64,000 nt of DNA from Pseudomonadaceae bacterium SI-3 (GTDB lineage Bacteria > Pseudomonadota > Gammaproteobacteria > Pseudomonadales > Pseudomonadaceae), in contig CP026511.1 in NCBI GenBank assembly GCA_004010935.1, positions 1 through 64,000 of the forward strand, given 5' to 3'. The translations under genes and the position numbers were made by a program. Shown here piece after piece: positions 13,923-22,439 of the stretch; the stretch's first letter is position 1, and each line of letters starts with the position of its first letter. The notes under the pieces were generated by a model that saw only the letters and a list, made by a program, of their open reading frames with translations, was not told the origin of the DNA and did no database searches.

Positions 13923-14210
13923 ATGCATGCTAGGCTTGGCGAAACGATAGCCCAGCTCCAGGCTGCAAAATCCTCCATCCGTTGCGAGGAACTTGCGGCC
14001 TCTTTGCGCGACTTGGGCTTCGTTGTGCGTGCTGGCGAGGCAGGCCACAAGGTCGTGACGCATCCCGGTCTAAAGGGATTTTACTCGGCGGCCTATAACT
14101 GTGGTCATGGAAAGAACCCCGAGATAAAGCCAGCTTATATCGGGAAAATACTCCGCATTTTGCGGCAGTATGAGTCAGAACTCGACGAGTTCCTGAAGGA
14201 GCAAAAATGA
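13923..14210 (+). CDS. hicA: HicA-family mRNA interferase toxin
   Basis: HicA toxins are small double-stranded-RNA-binding-fold nucleases that cleave mRNA and halt growth. The 95-residue protein has the HicA core LRDLGFVVRAGEAGHKVVTH, with the conserved histidine after the Gly-rich turn, and the later NCGHGKNPEIKPAYI segment typical of this longer branch. It overlaps the next gene by 4 bases (ATGA), giving toxin-first order, as in classic hicAB. No clear ribosome site precedes it. Confidence 0.8.
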   Translation: MHARLGETIAQLQAAKSSIRCEELAASLRDLGFVVRAGEAGHKVVTHPGLKGFYSAAYNCGHGKNPEIKPAYIGKILRILRQYESELDEFLKEQK

Positions 14211-14698
14211 TCGATCCTCATGCTTATAGCATTGAAATTAGACGCGGAACCTATGAGGGTGAAGTCTGCTTTCAAGCGCGCGTGCTGGAGTTGCCGGATC
14301 TTTATGAATATGCCGACAGCTACGATGAAGCCTATGGCCTGGTCATCGAATCGATTGCAATGACAGCCGAGGCTCTCGCGGAGCAGGGCAAGCAGATTCC
14401 TGCGCCGTTCGAGCACGTCGAAGAGTTCAGTGGGCGAGTAACACTGCGCCTACCCAGGTCGTTGCATGCGTCGCTGGCGCGCCGTGCGGACTGCGAAGAT
14501 GTAAGCCTGAATGCGCTGATGGTTTCGATTTTGTCTGCCTATCGCGGTTTCGATCTGGGCATGCAGAACTCGCACGATGAATGGGAACGGCTGGTGCAAC
14601 CAATGCCATCTCCGATTCAGGTGGATGGTGTTTCCATGGCTCGGCGAGAACTGCCGAAACTGAGTGTTGTTGGCTGGAACGTTGCGGACGCAGCATGA
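14207..14698 (+). CDS. hicB: HicB-family antitoxin with C-terminal extension
   Basis: HicB neutralises HicA and represses the operon. Of 163 residues, about 1-70 form the partial RNase H-like HicB fold (EVCFQARVLELPDLYEYADS, EAYGLVIESI). About 81-120 form a ribbon-helix-helix DNA-binding domain (GRVTLRLPRSLHASLARRA, SLNALMVSIL). The remaining ~45 residues (from FDLGMQNSHDEW, rich in hydrophobics, ending KLSVVGWNVADAA) have no place in a minimal HicB. In operons with a SecB-like partner such tails can be the chaperone-addiction region. It overlaps the secB-like gene by ATGA. Confidence 0.85.
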   Translation: MIDPHAYSIEIRRGTYEGEVCFQARVLELPDLYEYADSYDEAYGLVIESIAMTAEALAEQGKQIPAPFEHVEEFSGRVTLRLPRSLHASLARRADCEDVSLNALMVSILSAYRGFDLGMQNSHDEWERLVQPMPSPIQVDGVSMARRELPKLSVVGWNVADAA

Positions 14699-15213
14699 AC
14701 CTTGAAGCACTCCAGCGGGCCAAAGATGGCCTGCAAATCCAAGATGTGTTCATGAAGGCCTCTAGCTCAAAGCTGGCCGAAGGTTTCGACCCTAAATTCG
14801 ATCCACGCCTAGAGAGCTTGCAGCTAGAGCTTCGTAATAACCCTAAGCGCTCCTACCTCATTGAAGGTGTCCACCAGGGCGAAAATATTGCGATCTTCCG
14901 AGTGGAGATGGAGCTGGGTGCCAGGCAGGTATGCCCCTTTGAGGGTGAGGAAGGCGAAGAAGCTCAGCCGGATGTAGTGGTGCAGATCGACGCTACTTTT
15001 ATGGCGGACTATGTCATCGCCAATCCTGAGCTGAAAGCGGATCGCGAAGCGTTGGATGCTTTTGCCGTCGCTAATGCGGGGTATCACGTCTGGCCGTATT
15101 GGCGTGAATATTTCTCCAGCCAAGTGTCGCGCATGAATTTGCCCAAAGTCATGCTTCCGATGATGCAGTTCACCAAAGCAAGCTCGGCCAACACTGCGAA
15201 AAAACCGGAGTAG
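14695..15213 (+). CDS. SecB-like chaperone of a toxin-antitoxin-chaperone operon
   Basis: SecB-like proteins in TAC operons bind a tail of the antitoxin, protecting it so that it can fold and block the toxin. The 172-residue product is acidic, and its C-terminal half matches the SecB core: the segment around YHVWPYWREYFSSQVSRM and PKVMLPMMQF aligns with SecB's PYARE...VSRG.FPQL.LAPVNF. It differs enough from SecB (longer N-terminus, Lys-rich C-tail, no export-SecB neighbours) to be a dedicated chaperone. ATG 14695 overlaps the hicB stop. Role is inferred from family and context. Confidence 0.8.
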   Translation: MNLEALQRAKDGLQIQDVFMKASSSKLAEGFDPKFDPRLESLQLELRNNPKRSYLIEGVHQGENIAIFRVEMELGARQVCPFEGEEGEEAQPDVVVQIDATFMADYVIANPELKADREALDAFAVANAGYHVWPYWREYFSSQVSRMNLPKVMLPMMQFTKASSANTAKKPE

Positions 15214-15729
15214 TGCTGGATTCGCTGATGTTGGCTTATGTGGTTTCAAGCTGAAACGGTGGGCTGATCAAAGCTCTACTGTCAGAGCCTTGATCTCCAG
15301 TCCTTCACAAAATCGCCCCACCGCTGTCAGTGAGCGCCAGAGTCTTACCGGCTCCCGCCGCCGCGAGCGCACCGGCAGCCATTTCACCCCGAGACGCAGT
15401 TGCCGGCGCCAGGCTTCCCCTTCGCGCAGCAAGCGAAACTTCCGCGCGGCGCCGGCCTCAACCAGTCCCTGCAAGGTGTCTTGTTCGGTGCCTTTTCATC
15501 GCCCTGCTCTCCATTAGCCAGTCACCGGGGGTCTGGTATAGCGCAGGGCAGGTGGTCGGTTTCCGCAGCAGGCCGAGCGATCACCGATCCTGGTGCAGGT
15601 GAGGGGACGGATTGAACCATAACGTCCTATTAAGCGCAGGGGGCAGGCAATCTGCATTACGACAGAATCGCGGTCGTCAAATGAGCCGAATCCCACTGTC
15701 TGAGGTGCCCTGGGCCCAGATTTACGATC
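15214..15729. other. Non-coding or degraded stretch
   Basis: No firm gene lies here. On the minus strand a frame from a TTG at 15474 to 15268 reads 68 residues (RLLREGEAWRRQLRLG, WLPVRSRR, WRSLTAV, ending IKALTVEL). This looks protein-like but lacks a good start, and an in-frame stop sits 24 bases upstream. It could be the remnant of a small accessory gene. The rest is GC-rich sequence without other signals. Confidence 0.4.
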
Positions 15730-15975
15730 TCAAATGACCGACTTTTTATAAACAGCAATACGCCCGGCCACGCCCGCAAATACCAATCCGTAGTGCTCAA
15801 GGTTGGCTCGCACGTGTTTACCGAAGCGGTGGCGTGTTGTCCGTTGCAGCGGCGCCCAGGTCACTTCCCCAATGATGTCGCGAATCTTGCTCGCTTGGCC
15901 GAGTGGCATTGCAGAAATATTTTTTTTCAGTGTGTCCGAAGCCTTGTCCCAATCCGACGTCTGCATATTGTCCAT
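15730..15975 (-). CDS. Small hypothetical protein (weakly DUF1413-like)
   Basis: An 81-residue protein. The open frame extends to 16041, but ATG 15975 is preceded by AAGGAGC at ideal spacing, so that start is chosen. The C-terminal half (WAPLQRTTRHRFGKHVRANL, then GLVFAGVAGRIAVYKK) has the short basic-plus-glycine pattern seen in DUF1413-type proteins. No catalytic motif is visible. It lies downstream of an XRE-type regulator on the same strand with a 58-base gap, so the two may form a two-gene regulatory or TA-like unit. Function unknown. Confidence 0.65.
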   Translation of the reverse strand: MDNMQTSDWDKASDTLKKNISAMPLGQASKIRDIIGEVTWAPLQRTTRHRFGKHVRANLEHYGLVFAGVAGRIAVYKKSVI

Positions 15976-16033
15976 TCTAAGCTCCTTAAAAGTTATAACC
16001 TTATCGGTTTGAGTGATGATGGATTGGTATGAA

Positions 16034-16420
16034 CTAGCCACGAATGGTGATTTCGATACGGTCGATGTCTACACCGAAAGTAATCGCCAGACCGGCTTTT
16101 GCCTCCGCTAAGGTCAACGCCTTGATAACTCCTGAAACCGTTGATGGTGTATCCGTGTTGGTTGAGTTCGTAGGCTCTTCCTGTTCCAGCGCTGCCTGAA
16201 TTTCATCTGGAACGTCATACCCAAGCGCCTTATTCAGGGCAATCCAGGTGCTGTCAGCGCGAGGCCTCGCGAAATCCCTGCAACCGGGCTCTTCGTAGCG
16301 TCGGGGCATTACCCCATGAATATTGGCTGCCCGCGCCAAGGCGGAACGGCTCAGGCCGAGGAACTCCCGACGGGCTTTCAGGGCCGCTGGGAATTCAGGG
16401 GATGCTGGGTAAGGAAGCAT
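16034..16420 (-). CDS. XRE-type helix-turn-helix regulator
   Basis: A 128-residue protein with an N-terminal HTH: ALKARREFLGLSRSALARAANIHG (about 13-36) has the xre/lambda repressor layout, although here the second helix is followed by MPRRYEEPGC. The C-terminus contains LTLAEAKAGLAITFGV and ends in IEITIRG, a conserved tail in pseudomonad HTH proteins of this type. ATG 16420 has AGGAG 5 bases upstream. An inverted repeat in the upstream region (16465-16493) may be its own operator. Confidence 0.75.
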   Translation of the reverse strand: MLPYPASPEFPAALKARREFLGLSRSALARAANIHGVMPRRYEEPGCRDFARPRADSTWIALNKALGYDVPDEIQAALEQEEPTNSTNTDTPSTVSGVIKALTLAEAKAGLAITFGVDIDRIEITIRG

Positions 16421-16464
16421 GGTGACTCCTGGGCTGGTGGCGGTAGCGGCAGGATAACGTTTAG

Positions 16465-16493
16465 GTTGTTACTTATCCAGAAAAAGTAGCAAC
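16465..16493. promoter_or_regulatory. Inverted repeat upstream of the XRE gene
   Basis: GTTGTTAC (16465-16472) and GTAGCAAC (16486-16493) are complementary at 7 of 8 positions and lie 45-73 bases upstream of the XRE start in AT-rich sequence. This suits an autoregulatory operator. Confidence 0.4.
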
Positions 16494-16645
16494 TTTATTG
16501 GTTAAGGTTAGGTGCCAGTTCCGATTGGAGTCTCTTTGCACGGATGCTTGGCCGTGAACCACCGCGCCGATCCGCGAGCCTTTGGCGAGACCGGGGGCTG
16601 GTGCATCGCCAGGCAGACGGGAATCCCCTACTCGCAGGCCTGGCA

Positions 16646-17938
16646 TTAGTGGACGCTCATGCGCGCTTCTAGGAAGCGCCCATGCTCAGGGAACCGCTCT
16701 TCTAAGTTTCCTCGAATCATCTTCAGCTCTTGGGCGGTGGCCACCGCTTTGTCCCAGGCCGGTAGAAAGCTGAAACCCATAACCAAGGCGCGATGCTTCA
16801 AGCGCTTGTAGAGCGGCAAATCTCCCTGATAGGCCGCAAGCAGTAAGGCTTCCCTGAGGATGGTTTTTTGTGTTTCGCCAGAGCGGTAAAGTGCCAGGTC
16901 AGCAGCCTGCTCATAATGGCCTAGCGCCGTCTCTAGCTGGCCCGCAAGCACATGCCAGCGACCCTCCAGAAATTCGAGAAAGTAAGTGCTGACCGATTCT
17001 GGCTCGTGGATTGATATCTGGTGGCGGAATTGATCCAGGGCGAAGCGCGTTCGAGCCTGTTGGCCGACGGATTTATCGGTGGTGCGCTTTAACTGATCGT
17101 CAAGCACTAGCCCGTGGCAGACCATGTCACGCTTATGTGCCGATGCTTGAACGTTCAGTGCTGCCAGCTTTGCCCCGATATCGTCGGGCTGCACATCGCT
17201 GAGTACTTCACGCAGGATGCAGTCGCGCAGTTTCAGGTGTGCGGCAGCGGCCTCGTCGAAGACCGCTAGGGCTCGCGCAATGATGAGCCATTCCGTGAAT
17301 GCGGTGATGAGGCGCTCTCGGACGGTGAACGCACCCAACAGTGTTTTCTGTAGCAGGCTGATGCGTTGCAGCGTGGGCAGCTGTTTCCCCTGACGCCAAC
17401 GCTGCATCAGTTCTCGCCCGTTCTTGTTCTCACCATTGGCGTCTGGATACAGCTGATGACCTAATCGATGGGGTTCAATTCCGAGCTCATGCTCCAACCA
17501 TGAAAAGATGACCGCCACTGGATGTTGCTGGTCGTTGAGCAGCATGGCGATAGGGGGACTCGCTACGGCCCTTTGCATTTGCAGCAAGAAGGATGCAGCA
17601 AAAGGGGCAAACAAATGGGTAATGAGGGCGGGTAGGCTTTCCTGGCGGGTAAGGGCATCCAGCTGAACGGTTTTGATCAGCTTTATATAGCCTTGGTGAA
17701 AGCTCTTCTCCGCGCTCATTACGAAAGCAGTGAAGTCAGGATTGCTCCTGGCCAGCAGGGGCGCTTCGATCAGTTCTTGGCGCAATTGCGTAATCAACTG
17801 CCAGTCAAAATCACCTTGCCTGGCCAACTGATCGACATGGCGGTTACTGGCTTTGGTATCGAGTGCCTTGGCGAGTAGGCGGTAGCATTCACCTAGGCGA
17901 GGGTATGGTGGCAGTGGGGTGTTTTCTGCTTTCGGCAT
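16646..17938 (-). CDS. Hypothetical protein, helical, 430 residues
   Basis: I do not recognise this family. The protein is rich in Leu, Ala and Gln and predicted largely helical. The C-terminal third (GRWHVLAGQLETALGHYEQAADLALYR) resembles tetratricopeptide helices. No nuclease, kinase or membrane motif is evident. It starts MPKAENTPLPPYPRLGECYRLL. A 61-residue gene ends 63 bases upstream on the same strand. Its place beside tns genes marks it as accessory cargo. Confidence 0.75.
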   Translation of the reverse strand: MPKAENTPLPPYPRLGECYRLLAKALDTKASNRHVDQLARQGDFDWQLITQLRQELIEAPLLARSNPDFTAFVMSAEKSFHQGYIKLIKTVQLDALTRQESLPALITHLFAPFAASFLLQMQRAVASPPIAMLLNDQQHPVAVIFSWLEHELGIEPHRLGHQLYPDANGENKNGRELMQRWRQGKQLPTLQRISLLQKTLLGAFTVRERLITAFTEWLIIARALAVFDEAAAAHLKLRDCILREVLSDVQPDDIGAKLAALNVQASAHKRDMVCHGLVLDDQLKRTTDKSVGQQARTRFALDQFRHQISIHEPESVSTYFLEFLEGRWHVLAGQLETALGHYEQAADLALYRSGETQKTILREALLLAAYQGDLPLYKRLKHRALVMGFSFLPAWDKAVATAQELKMIRGNLEERFPEHGRFLEARMSVH

Positions 17939-18001
17939 TGCAGATGTCTCTCTTCATCCGTGTTAGCTGCCCGCTGCTAGCAACGGGCAGTACTCTGGCG
18001 A

Positions 18002-18187
18002 TCAGGCTTTTGGCCCCTGCCCACGGTTCCCACCGGATTTGTGGCCGTGTATTTTGCTGGGCAAGTTTCCGCCGGGAAACGGATTGTTGGTCGCTGGTCG
18101 GGAATTACCTTTCCCTGCTGTGTCAGAGGATTTTCCGCTACTGCGCTTGGCCATTTGCGCGGTTGTTTTGAGCGTGTGACGAATCAT
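18002..18187 (-). CDS. Small Gly/Lys-rich protein with KSGG-RG motif
   Basis: A 61-residue basic, low-complexity protein with no membrane segment. Its end, NLPSKIHGHKSGGNRGQG, closely matches NLPSTTGNKSGGGRGN in a 45-residue protein at 30621. AGGAGATGCAGC precedes ATG 18187, a good ribosome site. Two copies of such an unusual motif within one island support a real gene family. Function unknown. Confidence 0.6.
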   Translation of the reverse strand: MIRHTLKTTAQMAKRSSGKSSDTAGKGNSRPATNNPFPGGNLPSKIHGHKSGGNRGQGPKA

Positions 18188-18632
18188 GCTGCATCTCCTG
18201 TGTGAGTAGCGGATCGCTACATGGCCTAAGGTACGGAGACGCTTGGCAGAAGGCCCGCGCGCAACTGGTCAACTTTTTCTGTGGGGTGAAGGCTGTTGGA
18301 CAATTTTCAGCCATCACTCAGCTAAACCCCTTCCCAAGCGCTGCCATCCTCTCCCTGGAGACCTTTTCGAGGACGCGCCGCCGATTCCGACAGGAGATTA
18401 ATGCAAGTGAATCCTCACTAGGCGTTGCCAGATGCAGCCAGCTTTCGAACGCACCGGTCTACTCTGCACGCGTGACCAACTCTTGGGCCAGGGTTGAGTC
18501 AGAAGGTAGTAGTAGCAATGCGCTGGAATAGCGTTTCACCGACATGGCTAGCGTGAGCAGCTCTTCGGCTCCGGGCCCTCTTTCAAGGAAGTTTCGCCCA
18601 GGCGCGGAAATTACACGCAGTGCTGTGGGCAT
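18188..18632. other. Intergenic region, no supported gene
   Basis: The stretch lies between the minus-strand small gene and the HTH gene. A + strand frame (18202-18531) has no ribosome site and an atypical composition, so it was not called. No strong repeat or terminator is evident. Confidence 0.5.
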
Positions 18633-19682
18633 TCAGATGCCGAGGCCGTCTTGTATCTTTAAACGCTTAATAAAATTCGTCTCCTCAGTCGCGGTGGTTC
18701 TAAGGTATTCCTCATAACTGCGTGTGAATCTGGCTTGGGGGAGCTCAGGGGTATAACCAAGGCCCAAGACCCGCAGATCATCTGGACGCTCGGGGGCCGC
18801 CCCAGTCCACGTCAATTGATGCGCTGCAAAACGCCCGTGCCCTGATTCGACCTCCGCTAGCAATTTCGCGCTATCGTTTTCGAAGAACACCGAAAGTGTC
18901 AGCCGCTCATGAAAGTCTCGAAAATACGCGAGGCGCAACCAGCCGGTGTCTTCATGCAAGGGGCTTCCGCCAAGCCAAAGCGACAGCTCGGCTAGATGCA
19001 GCAACACCTCACTGCGCTCCGGAAACACCATCCACACCTTACGCGCCATGTGGCGGCGCGCGAGAGCCAGTTCATAGAGATCCATCGCCACCCCGCTGGC
19101 TTGCCGCGAGTCCCCTCCGACTTTGCAGAACAGCACGGCTTGAGGATCGCCTTGGCTGTCCAGCACCGCAGCGGTGGGCGCTTGAAACACATTGGCGCTG
19201 GCGGATTTCAGCACCGCTCCGTCAGGTGCTTCGAAAAACTCCAAGGGTGTTGCGGCTAGGTAGCTAAACAGATCCCTAACCAACCCCTTTGCGGTACGCC
19301 GTTTTTCAGCGCGGGCATTGATGGCGTGTGCCAGCATGGGGCTCTGACTGCGTAACTCTGCGAGTCGCTCTGACAGCGCTGAAATACTGATCTGGTTTAC
19401 TAGGGCTCCAGACAGAAGCTCCTCTGCCAGCAGCGGCGCAATACGTGAAATCTTGTCGAGCAGCTCCATGTGCACGTAACTGCATCGAACCTGCAACTGA
19501 TCAGCTTCGGGTAGGCAGCGCTCTAGGTAGCGCCCGGCAGAAACCATACGGCTGAGCGTTTTCTGATTCATCCCCAGAGCTTGGGCGACGCTGGCCATTG
19601 TGGCGTCTTGCCCTTGCTGCTCGAAGGCCCGCTTAGCGTTGAGATAGGTATCAAACCAGCGGCTATCGACTGTCCGAGCCAT
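18633..19682 (-). CDS. HTH-containing protein divergent from tnsA
   Basis: A 349-residue protein whose N-terminus looks DNA-binding: ATMASVAQALGMNQKTLSRMVSAGRYLE (about 28-55) fits a helix-turn-helix with a recognition helix. The remaining ~290 residues match no domain I know; a middle segment (VLFCKVGGDSRQASGVAMDLYELALARRHMA) has a mixed alpha/beta pattern. It is transcribed away from tnsA across 123 bases that contain a good promoter and an inverted repeat, so it may regulate transposition. Its start has AAGGAGAGCC upstream. Confidence 0.75.
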   Translation of the reverse strand: MARTVDSRWFDTYLNAKRAFEQQGQDATMASVAQALGMNQKTLSRMVSAGRYLERCLPEADQLQVRCSYVHMELLDKISRIAPLLAEELLSGALVNQISISALSERLAELRSQSPMLAHAINARAEKRRTAKGLVRDLFSYLAATPLEFFEAPDGAVLKSASANVFQAPTAAVLDSQGDPQAVLFCKVGGDSRQASGVAMDLYELALARRHMARKVWMVFPERSEVLLHLAELSLWLGGSPLHEDTGWLRLAYFRDFHERLTLSVFFENDSAKLLAEVESGHGRFAAHQLTWTGAAPERPDDLRVLGLGYTPELPQARFTRSYEEYLRTTATEETNFIKRLKIQDGLGI

Positions 19683-19718
19683 GGCTCTCCTTGTAAGGCT
19701 TAGCGATTCAATTCGTAG

Positions 19719-19764
19719 CCTATTACAGAAATAGGTTGACGGGCAATGAATCCGCAGCTACTAA
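19719..19764 (+). promoter_or_regulatory. Promoter of the tns operon with overlapping inverted repeat
   Basis: TTGACG (19736-19741), a 17-base spacer and TACTAA (19759-19764) form a near-consensus sigma-70 promoter reading towards tnsA. An inverted repeat CCTATT-ACAGA-AATAGG (19719-19735) abuts the -35 box, a fitting site for a repressor or TnsB. Confidence 0.6.
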
Positions 19765-19805
19765 TTCTTTCCATAACGTAGCTGGTTAACGAAATTGGAG
19801 AAGAA

Positions 19806-20522
19806 ATGCATCGCGGTCTTGAGGCTGTACCTGTAGCGCGCAACGTGTCGAAACGCACACGCCGGGGGCGGCCGTGCCATGTGTTTATGTCCGCCAAGGC
19901 AGGCGGGCTCATCTCGATGGAGAGTTATGAGGAGTACAAGCGCGCTGTGCTGCTAGAGCTTGATCCACGAGTGGTGTGTTTTAGCGAGCAGCCTTGGACG
20001 ATGGAAGTGAATAGCGGGGAAATTCGTCCGACACGGGATGCATTCAAGCCGGTCACCGCTGATATGCGCTTCTACACGCCTGATTTCACCGTGCGCCTAG
20101 CTGGTGGGCGCATTCTGATTGTCGAAGTGAAGAAGGCCCTCCCCTCCGCTGAGCGCTCCGAGAAGTACAACTTAGTTAAGTGCCGCTGCCAGGAAAACGG
20201 GTTTGAGTTCCTGATGCTTGAAGGAGCTCATCTCACCGCGGCGCTCCTGCGCAACTGCGAATACTTGGTTAGAACCTCGGCTGAATACCTGAAGAAAACG
20301 CTGCCGGAGATGCTTGAACAGTTGTTGGAACTGTCTCAGCAGCGCCCCCGTTGGACTTACACAGATCTCGCCCAATTAGCGCCACACGGCGGTTTTGGCG
20401 TTTTTATCGGAATTGCATACGGAATTTTTCAAGCGGATTTACAACGCGATCTGTTGTCTGGCCAGGGAGTGATTACACCCGCCTTGGGAGAATTGACTCA
20501 CCTAGAGCTCGGTTTTGTATGA
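19806..20522 (+). CDS. tnsA: TnsA-type transposon endonuclease
   Basis: TnsA cuts the 5' ends of Tn7-like elements, turning TnsB-only replicative insertion into cut-and-paste. The 238 residues show the restriction-enzyme-like core: E in SMESYEEYKRA (about 40), D in FYTPDFTV (about 94) and the VEVKKA motif (about 108-113). The C-terminal half holds the small domain that contacts TnsC. GGAGAAG lies before ATG 19806. It overlaps tnsB by 4 bases and leads a four-gene operon. Confidence 0.9.
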   Translation: MHRGLEAVPVARNVSKRTRRGRPCHVFMSAKAGGLISMESYEEYKRAVLLELDPRVVCFSEQPWTMEVNSGEIRPTRDAFKPVTADMRFYTPDFTVRLAGGRILIVEVKKALPSAERSEKYNLVKCRCQENGFEFLMLEGAHLTAALLRNCEYLVRTSAEYLKKTLPEMLEQLLELSQQRPRWTYTDLAQLAPHGGFGVFIGIAYGIFQADLQRDLLSGQGVITPALGELTHLELGFV

Positions 20523-22429
20523 ACAATAGGCTGCTCAAACTCGGCGATCTGGTTAACGACAACAGCCAGTTATGCAACGTGCATGACATTCGCTTGCAGA
20601 CTGATCAGATCGTGCTGGAAGGTGCCGCAGGCAATCTCGTTTTCTATGGTGTCAGCGAGTTCAACAACCGCGTTGCCCAAGGCCTTACCAAACCGGTGTT
20701 CTCACAGCGCTCGACCATTGAAGAGGGGCCATCCAGACAGCTCTCTTTGACCGAAAAAGATGCGCTTAAAGCACGGTTGGACGTGCTCGCGAAAGTGAAG
20801 CCACTTCGCGAGTTAGGAGTGCCGTGGCAAGAAATTGCACCCATGTTAGGCGTGAACGCATCCAGGATGCGCACAATTCAGCGCTGGTACTCAAAGTACA
20901 CCAGTGTTGTTAATAAGCAGTTGGTCGCACCGCTCTACTCGGCTCGCGGTAATCGAGGGTCGAAGCTTTCCGAAGTAACCGAGCAAGCACTGCAAGAGAC
21001 CCTCCTTGAGTTCTTCAAGGAGTCTGATCGCTTCTGCGTTACCGCGATTACCGAGCTGGTGAACACCCGGGCTAGAGATATCTGCGCGGAGTTGAGGTTG
21101 CCATTTACAGGGGTGTCGAGGCGCTCAGTCTCACGCGCCATTCGTAGGATTGGCAACTTTGAATCAGTAAAGGGCCGATTGGATTCACGCACAGCCCGGC
21201 AGATTCTGCATGCCGCACTGGAGTTGTTGTGTATCGAGGCGCCATTCGAACGGGTCGAATATGACTCGACGGTGCTAAACGTACACATCGTCAATGAGCA
21301 CGGCGTTGTGATCGGCAAACCCACGCTTTACCTGCTGATCGATTGTGCTACCGGCGCCATCATCGCTTTCTACCTGACGATTCAAGCTGAATCTGAAGAG
21401 ACCTTTCTCAGGCTGCTTGAGATGGCGTTCATGCCCCGGGATGAGCTCTTCTTGCAGCGTTATGGCGTCAAGCAAGCACTCACTCCACCTGCGCTGTGGC
21501 ACAAGATGTGCGGCGACAACAGTGCGGCGCATCATGGCCAAGGGATGTATCACGCGCTCTGGTACTTAGGAGTGGCAAATGAGTTTTCGCAAGCTGGAAA
21601 ACCTCAGTCGCACCCGTATGTGGAGCGCACGCATGGATCGACGAAAACCGGCCTGATCAAAAAGCTCTGCGGTGCCAACTTGTCGGAAGAAATTCTGGAG
21701 AAAAATCCGGAAGGGCGAGCGGTGCACGAAGCCGGATTGACCTTGCCTCAGCTGGAAAATCTGGTGGCGAGGTGGATCTGCGATGTTTACATGAATAAAC
21801 CACTGGAGCGCCTGACCTATCGCTTTGGATACCGCTGCTCGCCGCGTCAGGCGATGAATGAGCTGACGAAAATCTTTCCACTGGTGCCACCGCCGACCCC
21901 CGAAGAGTTTCGAGAGGCCTGCTTGCAATATCGCAGCAAGAAAGTTGTGCTGACCAGCCAAGGAGTTGTGTTCGAGACGTTCCGGTACAACAGCCAAGAG
22001 CTTTATGAGCTGTATCTGGCGGCACCGCGAAAATCCAAAGTGGAAATTCGCTGGCACCCGCTGGATGTCAGTTCAATCTCAGTCGTTTCGCCACTCGATC
22101 AGAAAGCCATGATTACGGTGCCGAACAAGCAGCGCAACCTGCCACCGATGAGTTTCGGTGAAGCGAAACAGATTCGCCGCCAACTATACAAGTCGGATGC
22201 CGAGCTAACCGAGGAGGCGTATCACCAGGCTGCTGTTGAGCTCTATCGAGACATTCACGCGCTGAACAAAGCGGCCAAGGTCGCCAATCGCAAGCGGGGT
22301 GCTAGGTCGGCGGACAAGCAGCAGCAAACGAAAGCACTTCAGGCGAACAAAGCCACCAGAGCACCAGACACGGTTGCTTCTTCAATTCTTGACTTGCAGG
22401 CGCTGACACCTGCGCCGACGCGCAGCTGA
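20519..22429 (+). CDS. tnsB: TnsB-type DDE transposase
   Basis: TnsB binds element ends and catalyses 3'-end cutting and strand transfer. The 636-residue product has N-terminal HTH-like DNA-binding regions (VPWQEIAPMLGVNASRMRTIQRW near residue 105). Its RNase H-type catalytic core has D in VEYDSTVLNVH (about 248), D in CGDNSAAHHG (about 331) and E in HPYVERTHGS (about 368). A Mu-transposase-like barrel and a basic C-tail follow. ATG 20519 overlaps tnsA; the frame is open further upstream, but that part is a shadow of tnsA. All three catalytic residues are present. Confidence 0.93.
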   Translation: MNNRLLKLGDLVNDNSQLCNVHDIRLQTDQIVLEGAAGNLVFYGVSEFNNRVAQGLTKPVFSQRSTIEEGPSRQLSLTEKDALKARLDVLAKVKPLRELGVPWQEIAPMLGVNASRMRTIQRWYSKYTSVVNKQLVAPLYSARGNRGSKLSEVTEQALQETLLEFFKESDRFCVTAITELVNTRARDICAELRLPFTGVSRRSVSRAIRRIGNFESVKGRLDSRTARQILHAALELLCIEAPFERVEYDSTVLNVHIVNEHGVVIGKPTLYLLIDCATGAIIAFYLTIQAESEETFLRLLEMAFMPRDELFLQRYGVKQALTPPALWHKMCGDNSAAHHGQGMYHALWYLGVANEFSQAGKPQSHPYVERTHGSTKTGLIKKLCGANLSEEILEKNPEGRAVHEAGLTLPQLENLVARWICDVYMNKPLERLTYRFGYRCSPRQAMNELTKIFPLVPPPTPEEFREACLQYRSKKVVLTSQGVVFETFRYNSQELYELYLAAPRKSKVEIRWHPLDVSSISVVSPLDQKAMITVPNKQRNLPPMSFGEAKQIRRQLYKSDAELTEEAYHQAAVELYRDIHALNKAAKVANRKRGARSADKQQQTKALQANKATRAPDTVASSILDLQALTPAPTRS

Positions 22430-22439
22430 GGTATTCCAG

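Noticed and set aside
18202..18531. 109-residue + strand open frame
   Set aside because: No ribosome site, atypical composition and no recognisable segments.
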